Shown here: positions 45,176 to 54,942 of the stretch, piece by piece
How positions within the stretch are numbered: the first letter of the stretch is position 1
Layout: each line of letters starts with the position of its first letter
Origin: Varanus komodoensis
Lineage: Eukaryota > Chordata > Lepidosauria > Squamata > Varanidae
Assembly (NCBI RefSeq): GCF_004798865.1
Contig: NW_025336481.1
Coordinates: 20,541,407-20,605,406, forward strand
Direction of reading: 5' to 3'
Length of the DNA: 64,000 nucleotides
Translations under genes and position numbers: made by a program
The notes under the pieces: generated by a model
Told to the model about the DNA's origin: nothing
What the model saw: only the letters and a program-made list of their open reading frames with translations
Database searches by the model: none

Positions 45176-46789
45176 TAACAACAGCCCACAATTCAATAAT
45201 ACTCCACCTTTGAGTGACAACCCATATTCTGGACTATCATCACATGCTAGTCTGAAAAGTCAGCCTATCACTCCTTTGTGGCTTCATTGCAACTCACCCA
45301 CATGATGGGAGCAGGGATGTGTGTCCTTGTCAGTGGCAGACACCTTCAGGGGCTACTGAAGTCAGTTCCTTTAGTGAGGGAGTTTAGAGCCTCCATCAGT
45401 CAAAGGGATAACTTCCAAAATAAATCTAATAAATAAATGTTGGTGAAGCTCTCAAGGGCCACATCTGGTGGTGAAGGCAAACAGGGCAAGGAGATTAAGA
45501 TTCCAAGCCCACCACCATATGGTACCTTAAAACTCTTACTGCCAGTAACAAAGACTTAAGAAAGTCATTTCAACCTTTTTGGAAGTGGAAAAAAACTGTG
45601 CCAGAGCTGAGAAAAACCCAAACAAGTGGTGGTTGGAGGAAGGAGATGGAAACTGCGGATGGAGGTGCAGTTGGGATGGGTTGGGGCTCCATGCCTGAGG
45701 TTCTTCACCCGGTATTGTTGAGTAGAGTGGCCACTTACACATTGTGAATAGAGGATATATACCACTAAATAGAGGACAAAGAAGGACATAAAGCATGAAC
45801 GGTGCATACACTAATTTGTATGTACAGATTCCACCACAGAAATGATTACTGTAATTTACTATTCACAGGATGAATGAATTTCTCACCTCCATTTAATCTG
45901 ATCGCCAACCCCAGAGCACTCAGTTCCGTTCTTCTTCAGTGCAATTCATTTGCTCCAAATCAAGTGAACTGCTGCCTCCACCACCCACTCCCCAAAACAG
46001 GAAGCAAGCGAACAAGCCAAAAGGTACCCAGGCAAAGAAAACTCCTCAAGCTGCAAAGGGAACTTGCTGCCCTCCCTGCCTTGCTCACTCTCAACTGTCC
46101 CTTTATGTTAGACACTCCCCTGTTTGTTCACCCCCTGCAGCCCTCATCCCAAACCTCCTCAACCTGCCCTCCCACCTCCTGGAGCTGTTGGAGCAGAAGA
46201 GCGCCTGAGAAAGCAGGGAAAAGGTGGGGAGGGACTTCCTTGCTGTGGCACCACAAAAGCCTTTACACACTGCACTTCATGCTGCAGACCACTGCCTCGA
46301 TTGTCAGTGTGGTTTCCTTTTTTTCTGTCCCTCCCTTCCTTGCTAATGCAAAGGAAGGGGAAGAGCGGCAAAGAGAGAGCAATTGATGCTTCACACACAG
46401 GCGCTCTCCCTTCTCCCTTCCCTCTGCGGTAAGGTAACACTTCTCTCCCTGTCTTGGGACCACCCCACCCTTTTGGGGGAAGGGCTTGCTTGCCACCTGT
46501 TTCTTATCCAATCTCTCCACCTCTCCTCCTCCCTGGATGAACATGGTGCTCTCTTTCTCGGCCCCCTTCCATGAACAGGCCTTTACCACCACAGGCACAA
46601 TAGAATTCAAAGTGGCGGGGCCGTTGGATCGCTGAGTCCATGCACAGATAATGGCTGCCCTGGACTTAGATGCTTCAGCCGTGCATAAAAATGGCCATTC
46701 CTTTCTTCTTCTGGGAAACACAGCAATTTGCTGGGAAAATTGGAATAATATAAATTGTACTTAATCTCTGATTCATCCTTGCTTTGGGA
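45176..46789. other. unassigned sequence, no gene accepted
   Basis: About 1.6 kb. GC-leaning stretch 45900-46560 is open in several frames (up to 170 codons at 45874-46386 plus) without domains or codon evidence. Confidence 0.4.
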
Positions 46790-46985
46790 AAGTTCACCCA
46801 GCGGTATGAGCTGAAAAGTTTGTGGTTCAGACCTCAGCTGAGCCATGCACTCCCACCAGGGAGTTGCCTTAAGCAAGAGATCCTCCCGAGTCCTCAACTT
46901 CACTTAAATAGTGGGGATGGGAGCACAGGCGTGTCATGCAGGACCATCCTTCTGGATGCGTGTGGGGCATTCTGTGCACTTCTGA
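46790..46985 (+). repeat. MIR-like SINE, decayed
   Basis: 'gtttgtggttcagacctcag' (box B region), 'ctgagccatgcactcccacc', 'gttgccttaagcaag' and 'gtcctcaacttcacttaaat' follow the MIR-like order. The tail is unclear. Confidence 0.6.
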
Positions 46986-47149
46986 AAGGCACAACAGATG
47001 TACCAAGCACCTGTGTAAGCTCTGGCACCAATCAGCCAGTCCTGGGCTGTGCAGGTGGGCACCGGAGAGGCACAGACCATGCAGGTACAACTTCACTTTC
47101 CTCCAGGTGACTGCTAGGCATCATGGCGGCAGGTTTTTATTCAGCACAA
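46986..47149. other. unassigned sequence
   Basis: Nothing recognised. Confidence 0.35.
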
Positions 47150-47196
47150 GCATTTATTGGAAGCTTTTACATACTACCTCTACTACTACTACCTTT

Positions 47197-47198
47197 AC

Positions 47199-47248
<50 letters not shown>
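47197..47248. repeat. (ATT)n trinucleotide microsatellite
   Basis: About 17 ATT units, giving the poly-Ile tract in the overlapping frame. It leads into the L2-like tail. Confidence 0.97.
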
Positions 47249-47249
<1 letters not shown>

Positions 47250-47345
47250 GACATTTCTATGCCGCCCCATTTGCCGAAGCCTCGGGGCGGCTCACAACAT
47301 AAAATTAAAATACAAGAAATAACAATATAACAATATAATATAACA
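47249..47345. repeat. L2-like repeat terminal fragment
   Basis: 'gacatttctatgccgcccca' and 'gcctcggggcggctcacaac' are the diagnostic end of this squamate repeat, followed by an A-rich run. This copy is less decayed than the others. Confidence 0.65.
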
Positions 47346-47604
47346 ATATAAAATAATAATTACTACTACCCATGAGTTTTATCAGGACCTCCTGCCCCCA
47401 GAATAGCCACCTGGACTGCGCTGCACAGAGAGGAGCAGCCAGCCAGAGGTGGGTCCCGGCATCCAAGCCAGAGCCTGCCCCTTTAAGGACTACGCCCAGT
47501 CAAGGAAGGGTCAAAGCCTGCGAGGGGCCGCCCCAGCCCCAGTCTGGTCCCCGGTATGGTCAGAGCAAGTTGCTGACCAGGAGCCTTAAGAAGATAAGAA
47601 GAGC
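47346..47604. other. unassigned sequence
   Basis: Locally GC-rich at 47400-47560; nothing recognised. Confidence 0.35.
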
Positions 47605-47790
47605 TGAGCTAGCCTGGATAAACAGTTGACCTGTCTAGTACAGCATTCTGTTCCCGCAGGAGGAACCAGCTGCCTGGGGGAATCTGCAGTCATGAGGGTG
47701 CGGCATCTTCAGCAGTCTCCTGCTTCTGCTTCCAGCAACTGGCATACAGTGGCTGAGTGTCTCTGATACTCAATGTCTTCCCACTCCTCA
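47605..47790 (-). mobile_element. CR1/L3-type LINE 3' UTR fragment
   Basis: Plus-strand 'tctagtacagcattctgttc' and 'ccagcaactggcatacagtg' are the complement of the CR1/L3-type 3' UTR (compare 17031 and 51745). The terminal bases are diverged. Confidence 0.6.
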
Positions 47791-48179
47791 GAGGGAGGAA
47801 ATGAGAAGCCACAGTTCTCCAAATGATCTCAGTGCTCATCCAAAAGCGGTGAATCTGCTTAGGGTAGCTGTAAGGAGGAAACAGCTTCCCCTATCCTAGC
47901 TCCTTGCTTGGGAGGTGACAAACCTGGGCACTGTCCTGACAAACCAAGATGCTTCTTTGCCCTGTGTGCTTTCAGGCTGTCCGGCCAGCTGGAACAGGGG
48001 GAGGCTGGCTGGAGAGCCTGTTCACCAAGACCGAACTGTCCTTCGGTATGGGCAGCACAGAGGTCTATGGACTGAATAAAAATAGCAGTGGTGAGCCCTG
48101 GTGGTTTGAAGGGCCAAGCCCATGAATAAGGCAAAACTTGTCCTCATCATAATCCTCCAGACTCCATCTCAAAGCTTGT
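47791..48179. other. unassigned sequence
   Basis: Nothing recognised. Confidence 0.35.
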
Positions 48180-48375
48180 TCCAAACTTTGCTGTTTTCAT
48201 TGCTTATGAAAATCTATGTATATTTGTCCAAGTGTATGCTTCAGTTGAGCACATCTTTGAAAGGTATGCATCATTCCCCCATTAATTAAAGCACATTTCT
48301 GCACATTTTTCAAAAGCACCTTTTTCATCCACACTTTTAAAATGTGCAGATGCTGTTGAATGCATTTTGGGGGAC
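48180..48375. repeat. AT-rich dispersed repeat
   Basis: 'ggtatgcatcattcccccat', 'aaagcacatttctgcacatt' and 'aatgcattttgggggacc' resemble the family at 29800 and 32280. Confidence 0.4.
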
Positions 48376-48407
48376 CTTCAAAACACATCACAAGCTTGGA
48401 AATGTAT

Positions 48408-48505
48408 GGAAACATAGAAACAGAACAAGTCGGAAGGGGTCTCCTGGGCCATCTAGTCTGACCCCTGGCTCTAGCTGGCTCTTCTCACGACATGGAAAGC
48501 AAGAG
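48408..48505 (-). mobile_element. CR1 LINE 3' end (solo terminal fragment)
   Basis: 'ggaaacatagaaacagaac', 'aaggggtctcctgggccatc' and 'tagtctgacccctggctc' are the complement of a CR1 3' terminus, closely matching 18858-18955. Confidence 0.87.
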
Positions 48506-49764
48506 CTGATTATGACCATGTCTGTGATCAGTCTGGAAGGTGCAAACTCAGTAAATCTTCATCAGAAATGAACCAAAACAAATTTCTCATACATTGCTAC
48601 TCGTTAACTCTCTAGCAGAGAGCCTCTGTGAACCCTGGAAAAAGAGGAAAAAGTATTGCTTCCTATGCTTCTTTGCTTCTTTGCCTTCGTCTTCCCCCAC
48701 ATATACCACACGTGCCATATTTGTGTAGTGCCTGTTGTTTTGCCAGAAAATACAGTGCAATCCACAAAGGGAAAAGTGGGACACTTCAAAAGTTGTACTT
48801 TAATTACTGAATAATAACAGGGCAAGTTACAGCAGCATTAAAAAGTGAGAGCATTCGAGGCTTGCAGCCAATGTTTCCGCTGAATGATGCCTTTGCGCGT
48901 GCACTTCGTTTGTCCTCTCTAGCTGTATTTGAAAAACCATGGTTTAGGGTGATGCACCCAAGGAGAAAGTAGATGCACAAGCAGGCCTTGCGCATATGTT
49001 TTCCTGGCCTGATCCAGCAACCGGGGCTACCCGTATCAGAAGCATCTGACAGGTTTTCAGGAGTGGGACTTAAACTACCTTAGTCCTCTTCCATGCTAGA
49101 CTGCTAATCAGCATGGGTTTTGCTGACCAGTCAGTGCTATGCAATCACATCTTCAAGGTCAGGAGGCTTGAGTGAGGAGGCTGTATGTTTGCAACCCCTC
49201 TTACAACTTTCGAAAGGGGATTCTCAGATGTACACAGCGATGCTGCTGGAGCTAGATGTCTGGACCAAAGTCCAAGGCTCTCAGCCCAGCCCGTCATGTT
49301 GGTCTGTGGGGGCAGGGTGTGGGGCAGCAGGAAACCATTGCAGAGTCTGTCCTTGAACCAGAATGGGCATGGTGCTGCTTGGGGCTTGTGTGGCTTGCCA
49401 CAGCATCCTCTCTTTCCTCTTGCTTTCAAGGCAGGGGGTGACATTTGTGACATGGTGTTTTATTGCTTTGGCTCCCAAAATATATTATCCTTTTCTGCTG
49501 CAAGTGAATGTTTCTTCCCATGTCTGTGGGTTTAGCTGGAAGCCAGCGGAAGCAAAATCTTTTTTTTCCTGGTCGTTGGAATGGTGTGAAGGTTTGAGTT
49601 GAAAATGCAAAGTTGCACGTATTTAAAATTCCTCTTTAAAAACCACAGGTCTGGCAATGTGCTTTGTTTTATGTTTTGCTCTTGGGCATGAAGAAACAGT
49701 TGTAAAGCATGCAATGGTGTTGGTGGAAGCGGGGAGAAGAGAAATCTAGATGGAGCACTTGCAG
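48506..49764. other. unassigned sequence, no gene seen
   Basis: About 1.25 kb; several ~100-codon frames on both strands at 49120-49540 are mutual shadows without domains. Confidence 0.4.
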
Positions 49765-49870
49765 GCTGGGCTACCATTACACTGAATGAGGCAGCTGCCT
49801 CGGGAAGCAAATGCTGATGGACAGGCGTTGGTGGGCGATGCTGAAGATGGAGCTGCGTCTGGCCTACTCC
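49765..49870 (+). repeat. dispersed repeat E (GAGGCAGCTGCCTCGG), copy 1
   Basis: 'gctaccattacactgaatga' and 'ggcagctgcctcgggaagca' match, in reverse, the segment near 54430-54485 ('gcccgaggcagccacctcac', 'tgccatggtaaaactggccc'). The family is common in squamate DNA but I cannot name it. Confidence 0.5.
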
Positions 49871-50539
49871 ACCGGCTGTGCACACCCAAGACTGCCTGCT
49901 GTCCTTCACCCTGGGCAGCAAGTGTCTTGGGACAGCCCTGCTTACTTCACAACCAAAGTAATATGTGACTGTCTAAGCCCCCTCCCTTTCCCATTAAGGT
50001 CTCAGAGCTCATTTTAATTAGATGTACCACTGGGAAAACAAAGAACTGGGAAGGCAAAGAACAGAGTTGCTCACAGAGGGGAAACAAAGAGAAGCTGCTA
50101 GAAGAGCATATGGAAGTGGGGTGGCACACAAGGCATATCCCTACACCCACAGGAATCTCGGATTGCGATTCTTCCATAGGGATCCCCCCTGATGGACCAA
50201 GCCCCCTCCCTTGAGGAGCCCCCAGCAGCTTCTTAGGTCAGATGCAGAATTTCTGCCAGTCAGATCAAACACAGGCACAGAGGTTCTGCACCTTCTGAGC
50301 TAGCCATTCTGTAATTCAGGTACCTTATGAGCTGGCCAGGCTTCTGGATGGTTTTGTAGCATGTCATCACAGGCAGTGGAGGCATCACGGAAAGAGCTGC
50401 AGGTTTACTGAATGCCAAACACATACATCATAAAGGCCAAGTTGTTCTCACCATCGGTGTGTCAATGTGGGCAATGAACAAGGCGGAGCCAACATGCACA
50501 AATCAGAGCCATGGGTGAATGGCAGCCCTTGTACCTGTG
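49871..50539. other. unassigned sequence
   Basis: Nothing recognised. Confidence 0.35.
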
Positions 50540-50770
50540 TGACAGTGCAGACTGTGTGTACTTTGCATCTTTTGCACAATGGTTTAGATATTTTGGGTGC
50601 TTTGTGCAAAGAATTACACACTTTGCAAACATTACTCCAAGAAGTCACTACTGTTTCCAAGTATTTGCAGATTTGATCTCAGTTCAGCTCACTTCCTGGG
50701 CAGGGCTGAACATGGGAAAGAAGTCCAGTGAAGTTTGGTGAGAGCTGGATTTTGCCCTGACCTTCCTATC
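50540..50770 (+). repeat. unnamed dispersed repeat X, copy 2
   Basis: Direct-orientation relative of 7250-7445: 'gtactttgcatcttttgcac', 'gtgcaaagaattacacac', 'ctgtttccaagtatttgcag', 'atttgatctcagttcagctc' and 'gagagctggattttgccctg'. Copy 2 is slightly longer. No terminal repeats recognised. Confidence 0.6.
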
Positions 50771-51744
50771 CCGAGGCACAAGTATTTCTGCCTTTGTCAA
50801 GAGTGCCACATCTGAATCCATGATACTGGTGCTGAATACAGTGGAAAGTCACTTTGCAATGATATTTTCTTACTATGCAAATAAGAATTAGAAAAAAAAT
50901 CCCAGAAGTCTCTGCTTTCTTTTCTGTGGGTTCCTAACACTTGAGAAATTGGAAATGACTCAGATCTAGAACAGCAAAGAACAAAGGAATTTCCCTTTGG
51001 AAACTTCTTGTGGCAAGGAAATACAAAAAAAAAAAAAAAAAGTATGACTGCATCAGAAATGCTGTGTTATGTGGCAAGCCCTGATCTGGTGAGACACACA
51101 AGGAAGAAGCAATTTATTGATGTGTGGAGAGCCACGTGAGTCCATGGGATCTCTTCAAATGAATAGGTTGGTTCAAGGTAAGAGGGGCAGAAAGCACTTG
51201 AAATGAAGTGGGTGATTATCAGATGGTCTCTCTGCCACATCAGAGAGCTGTTATGGATTACTGCTGAAATAAATTGCTCTTTTCAAGATTACAAATCAGA
51301 GCTGAGTACTGGTTTATTGTAACAAATGAACCCATGAAATCCAATGAATACAAATTTTGCTGAAAGTATTTCCTATTTTCAGCTTCCTTGGAAGGCTGTT
51401 CCCGGATATCACAAGCCACACACACAAAACTGCTTTTAGTCTTAGCAGCAACTGCCCATGTAGACTGCACGCTCTGACACTCCCCTGCATCTCCTTGGAG
51501 CAATGAACAAGGCAGGTGGAGGATCCATGTTGCACTGGTGTGGTGTGGTTTGCACAGGTACCAGACCTGCATGTATCACTTGGAGGACCTCTTCTTGTCT
51601 ATATTGCTCAGATATTTGCATGCAGTGTTCCAAATGTCCCTACAAGTAGTTCTAACACTGGTGGCACAAATGAAAACTTCCATGTTCATAGGCAGCATTC
51701 CTTTGACTGCCAGGTGCTGACAGCTGTGGAGAGGATAGCCATTG
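50771..51744. other. unassigned sequence with poly-A run
   Basis: An A-run of 17-18 lies at about 51025-51041. Nothing else recognised. Confidence 0.4.
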
Positions 51745-52076
51745 CCTAAGAACTCTGAGAAACTGCCAGAACAGACCAAAGTCCAATCTGGTTCAGCATT
51801 TCTGTTCCCACAGCGGCCAGCCATTGCCTTCAGGAAGCCCTAAGAGCGCAGTAGTCCACCCCACTGTTCTTCCACAGAGACTAGAGGTAATACCCAGCAG
51901 ACGGGGGAATGTGTGGCTGCCCAGATGTTGCTGGATTGCAGCTCCTATCAGCTCTAGTCAACATACCCACCAATGAGGGATAATGGGAGCTCCAGTCCAA
52001 CACCCCAGATTCCACATCCATGGAATACACCTATCCTGACTAGTAGCCATTGGGAACCTTATCCTCCATGCATTTG
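51745..52076 (-). mobile_element. CR1/L3-type LINE 3' UTR split by a MITE
   Basis: Left part 51745-51904: 'gccagaacagaccaaagtcc', 'ttcagcatttctgttcccac' and 'ccttcaggaagcccta' are the complement of the CR1/L3-type tail. Right part 52023-52076: 'tgactagtagccattgggaa' and 'tcctccatgcatttgt' continue the same UTR. Between them lies the family A MITE. The element is cut at about 52076 by a BovB fragment. Confidence 0.8.
51905..52022. mobile_element. foldback MITE, family A, nested in a LINE fragment
   Basis: The left arm 'cccagatgttgctggattgc' with 'agctcctatcagctc' and the right arm 'gataatgggagctccagtcc' with 'aacaccccagatt' are inverted. Its insertion splits the CR1/L3-type UTR, so it is younger than that LINE. 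Confidence 0.75.
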
Positions 52077-52236
52077 TGTGGTTGTTCAGTCACAAAGTCG
52101 TACCCGATTCCTTCCACCCCATGGACAACATTCCTCCAAGTACTTCTGTCCTACACCATCCTCCAGAGTCCACCTAACACCACACCCACCTCCCCAGTGA
52201 GCCCATTCGGCCACCTCAGCTTCTGCTGTCCCCTTC
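52077..52236 (-). mobile_element. BovB (RTE clade) LINE 3' fragment
   Basis: The minus strand contains the tail 'tggactctggaggatggtgt', 'ttggaggaatgttgtccatgg' (in part) and 'gggtacgactttgtgac', parallel to the BovB copy at 24089-24530 and encoding a decayed EECCPWGG/HGVxKSRxRL-type end. It stops at 52236, immediately next to the 8-bp repeat that flanks the composite hAT element. Confidence 0.85.
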
Positions 52237-52244
52237 CCTTAGGT

Positions 52245-52638
52245 CAGTGATGGTGAACCTTTAAGAGACCGAGTGCCCAAACTGCAACCCAAAACCCACT
52301 TATTTATCGCAGTGCCAACACTACAACAAAAACTGAAAACTGAGGTTTTAGTTGAGAAAAAACAAGTCACAGCCAGTCCAAGCAAATATGCATACATATC
52401 CTGGGCAGCACACTGACCAGCCATGTGAAAGGTCGGATGAGTCGCGGCTAATGTGTCGTGACTTGTTACGTCATAGCCTGGCACCACTACTCCTTTCTGA
52501 GCATGTGCATGGCCCCTATGTACGCTGTTATCTGAGGCTTGGCTGCTGGGGTGATACTGAGGTGACTTGGCTCGCGTGCCAACAGAGAGGGGTCTGCATA
52601 CCCACTGTGGCAGGCATGCCAGAGGTTCACCATCACTG
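52245..52638 (+). mobile_element. hAT-type MITE, copy 1 (left end of composite)
   Basis: The 394-bp element has an 18-base inverted terminal pair: CAGTGATGGTGAACCTTT at the left, and the complement of AGAGGTTCACCATCACTG at the right. Body: 'gagtgcccaaactgcaaccc', 'cacttatttatcgca', 'ctactcctttctgagcatg'. No transposase. It is aligned throughout with copy 2 at an estimated 80-85% identity by eye. Confidence 0.88.
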
Positions 52639-53711
52639 GCCTAAACCTACCCTGGTGCACTCAACCAAAACTCATATAGGGATAAAATACCATTGAAAGG
52701 GGCAATTTTGAAAAAGCCTTCCTTCAGTAGCTTTTTCTCCACAGCTCATCACTTCTACCCATTCTAAGCATATTCCAACCATTAAAGTCATGCCAGGATA
52801 CCCCATTTTTCTAACTCTAACCCCACCATGGTGCACACCCCTAACCCTAATTTAGGGCTAAAGTTCCAGTAAAAAGAGAGTGATTTTGAAAAAGCCTTCC
52901 TTGAGCAGCTTTTTCTGCACAGCTCAGCATTTCTGCCCATTCTAAACACATTCCAACCATCAAAATCATGCCGGGACACCTCGTTTTTCTAATCCTAACC
53001 CTACCCTGGTGCACACACCCAACCCTAATTTAGGGCTAAAGTCCCAGTAAACAGAGGGTGATTTTGAAAAAGCCTTCCTTGGGCAGCTTTTTCTGCACAG
53101 CTCAACATTTCTGTCCATTCCAAACACATTCCAACCATCAAAATTATGCAAGGATACCCCATTTCTCTAACCCTAACCCTACCCTGGTGCACACCCCTGG
53201 CCCAATTTAGGACTAAAGTTCCAGTAAAAAGTGGGTGATTTTGAAAAAGCCTTCCTTGAATAGCTTTTTCTGCACAGTTCAGCATTTCTGCCCATTCTAA
53301 ACACATTCCAACCATCAAAATCATGCCAGAACACCTCATTTTTCTAACCCTAACCCTACCCTGGTGCACACCCCCAACCCTAATTTAGGGCCAAAGTTCC
53401 AGTAAAAAGAGAGTGATTTTGAAAACGCCTTCCTTGAGCAGCTTTTTCTGCACAGCTCAGCATTTCTGGCCATTCTAAACACATTGCAACAATCAAAATC
53501 ATGCAAGGACACCTCGTTTTTCTAACCCTAACCCTACCCCAGTGCACACCCCTAACCCTAATTTAGGGCTAAAGTCCCAGTAAACAGAGGGTGATTTTGA
53601 AAAAGCCTTCCTTGAGTAGCTTTTTCTGCACAGCTCAAAATTTCTGCCCATTCTAAACACATTCCAGCCATCAAAATCATGCCAGGACACCTCATTTCTC
53701 TAACACTAACC
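52639..53711 (+). repeat. six-copy satellite-like array, ~178-bp unit with telomere-like motif
   Basis: The landmark TGGTGCAC recurs at 52653, 52829, 53007, 53185 and 53362, and as a variant at 53540, giving periods of 176, 178, 178, 177 and 178. Each unit has 'gattttgaaaaagccttcct', 'gctttttctgcacagctc', 'cattctaaacacattccaac' and a (CTAACC)n stretch such as 'ctaaccctaaccctaccc'. The array fills the space between the two MITEs exactly, as 1073 bases or six units. The first unit is the most diverged. Minus-strand frames repeat a ~59-residue peptide only because of the period. Confidence 0.93.
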
Positions 53712-54119
53712 CAGTGATAATGAACTTTTCAGAGAATGGGTGCCCATACTGTACCCCAAAACCCACTTATTTATCGCAAAGTGCCAACACTACAACAAAA
53801 CCTGAAAACTGAGTTTTTAGTTTAGAAAAAACAACTCACAGCCAGTCCAAGCAAATCTATCTATCTATCTATCTATCTATCCTTGACCGCGTACTGACCA
53901 GCCATGGGAAAGCCTGGACAAGTAATGGCTAATATGTCGTGGCTTGTTGCGTCATCGCCTGGCACCACTACTCCTTTCTGAGCATGCGCATGGCCCCTAT
54001 GTGCGCTGTTATCCAATGCTCGGCTGCTGGGGCGAGGCTGGGGCAACTTGTCTCACCTGCCGACAGAGAGGGCTCTGCATGCCCCCTGTGGCACACGTTT
54101 CATAGGTTCGCCACCACTG
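53712..54119 (+). mobile_element. hAT-type MITE, copy 2 (right end of composite)
   Basis: The 408-bp direct repeat of copy 1 starts CAGTGATAATGAAC and ends GGTTCGCCACCACTG. It carries a (CTAT)n microsatellite at about 53857-53882, where copy 1 has 'atatgcatacatatcc'. Its left terminal repeat is more eroded than its right one. Confidence 0.88.
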
Positions 54120-54127
54120 CCTTAGGT

Positions 54128-54485
54128 GGAGAATGCATTTGTGTAACCACCTTTAAAGACATCTCAGTTGTTGGCCACCATTCCCCCGGAGGCATTCTGC
54201 TCATGAGCCTCCAGATACAGGAGGGGCCAAGGCCCCACCAATCATTCTGCTTGGCATGTCCATTCATAACTGCCCCCAACACCCTTCCGCCTGAGGTGAA
54301 GGTACCCCTCCATGCCATGCGCAGCAGCTAACCAGCTGGAGGCAACAGAGAATCATTGGGGTGCAGGAGAGACCCCTTGGCCTGCACGGCTCACCCAACA
54401 ACATCTCTACTGCTCCCGCCCCTCGAACATCTGTTGCCCGAGGCAGCCACCTCACTTTGTGCCATGGTAAAACTGGCCCTGGGGC
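54128..54485 (-). repeat. dispersed repeat E, copy 2, plus unassigned sequence
   Basis: The segment 54420-54485 ('gttgcccgaggcagccacct', 'gtgccatggtaaaactggcc') is the reverse complement of the repeat at 49765. The upstream part, 54128-54420, may be the body of the same repeat but I cannot confirm it. Confidence 0.45.
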
Positions 54486-54616
54486 ATCCTTCTGCCCCAG
54501 TCTGCTCCCTCATGTGTCCCCACAGTACTTCATCTACAGACTGAGGTAACTGGGCCTACAGCAGTCGGGAACCCATAATCCCTTTCTGCTTCACAGCACT
54601 CACATTAACTGGGTTC

Positions 54617-54942
54617 AGAGAGCACGGTAGCTCACACTCAAGGGATGAGCATTCTTTGACTGGGGGTCGTCACTGAACCATGTGTTGTTAATGAAACGTT
54701 GGTAAGTATATTGTCTGAACCCAGCTGTACTAACTAGCCGTGGCTTGTTAGCCATAAACACCCCATGAAGAGAACTCAAGGTACGTTACCGGGTTATGAA
54801 CAGTGGGTGGTTCACCATCGTTTATTGTCTTGGTAGGACTGAGACAAGATGATAGCTGACACTTCCACAATGACCCATGGTTCAATGACAATCCATGCTC
54901 AACCCTTGGCTGTGGGTTATCATGTTGTCTGAACCCACTCAG
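54617..54942. mobile_element. possible MITE with TGGGTTCAGA terminal inverted repeats
   Basis: The left end 'ctgggttcagagagcac' and right end 'gttgtctgaacccactcag' are inverted, and a third internal 'tgtctgaacccagctg' occurs at about 54712. The interior has 'aaccatgtgttgttaatg' and 'aacagtgggtggttcacc', like other 'gggtggtt' squamate elements. No clean target duplication seen. Related text is at 41170 and possibly 57900. Confidence 0.45.

Larger units (their letters stand above)
52237..54127. mobile_element. candidate composite hAT transposon: MITE, satellite array, MITE, with 8-bp target duplication
   Basis: The block 52245-54119 (1875 bp) starts CAGTGATGG and ends CACCACTG. It is flanked by CCTTAGGT at 52237-52244 and the identical CCTTAGGT at 54120-54127. 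Inside are two direct MITE copies (52245-52638 and 53712-54119) bracketing six ~178-bp tandem units. Neither MITE alone has matching 8-mers on its two sides: copy 1 has CCTTAGGT/GCCTAAAC and copy 2 has CACTAACC/CCTTAGGT. An 8-bp duplication is the hAT-superfamily hallmark. The likely reading is that a hAT transposase used the outermost ends and moved the block as one unit. A chance match of 8 bases is possible but improbable. Confidence 0.7.

Noticed and set aside
45874-46386. 170-codon plus-strand frame
   Set aside because: Overlaps equally long frames in other phases in a GC-leaning stretch; no domain.
52788-53690. Minus-strand frames repeating a ~59-residue peptide
   Set aside because: The repetition follows the 176-178 base period of the satellite array; there is no start, domain or conservation pattern suggesting a repeat protein.
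52639-53711. Interstitial telomere repeat
   Set aside because: The CCCTAA words are short and sit once per 178-bp unit; they are part of a satellite monomer, not a run of telomeric hexamers.
52639-53711. CRISPR-like repeat array
   Set aside because: Whole 178-bp units are tandem with no unique spacers, in a vertebrate genome.
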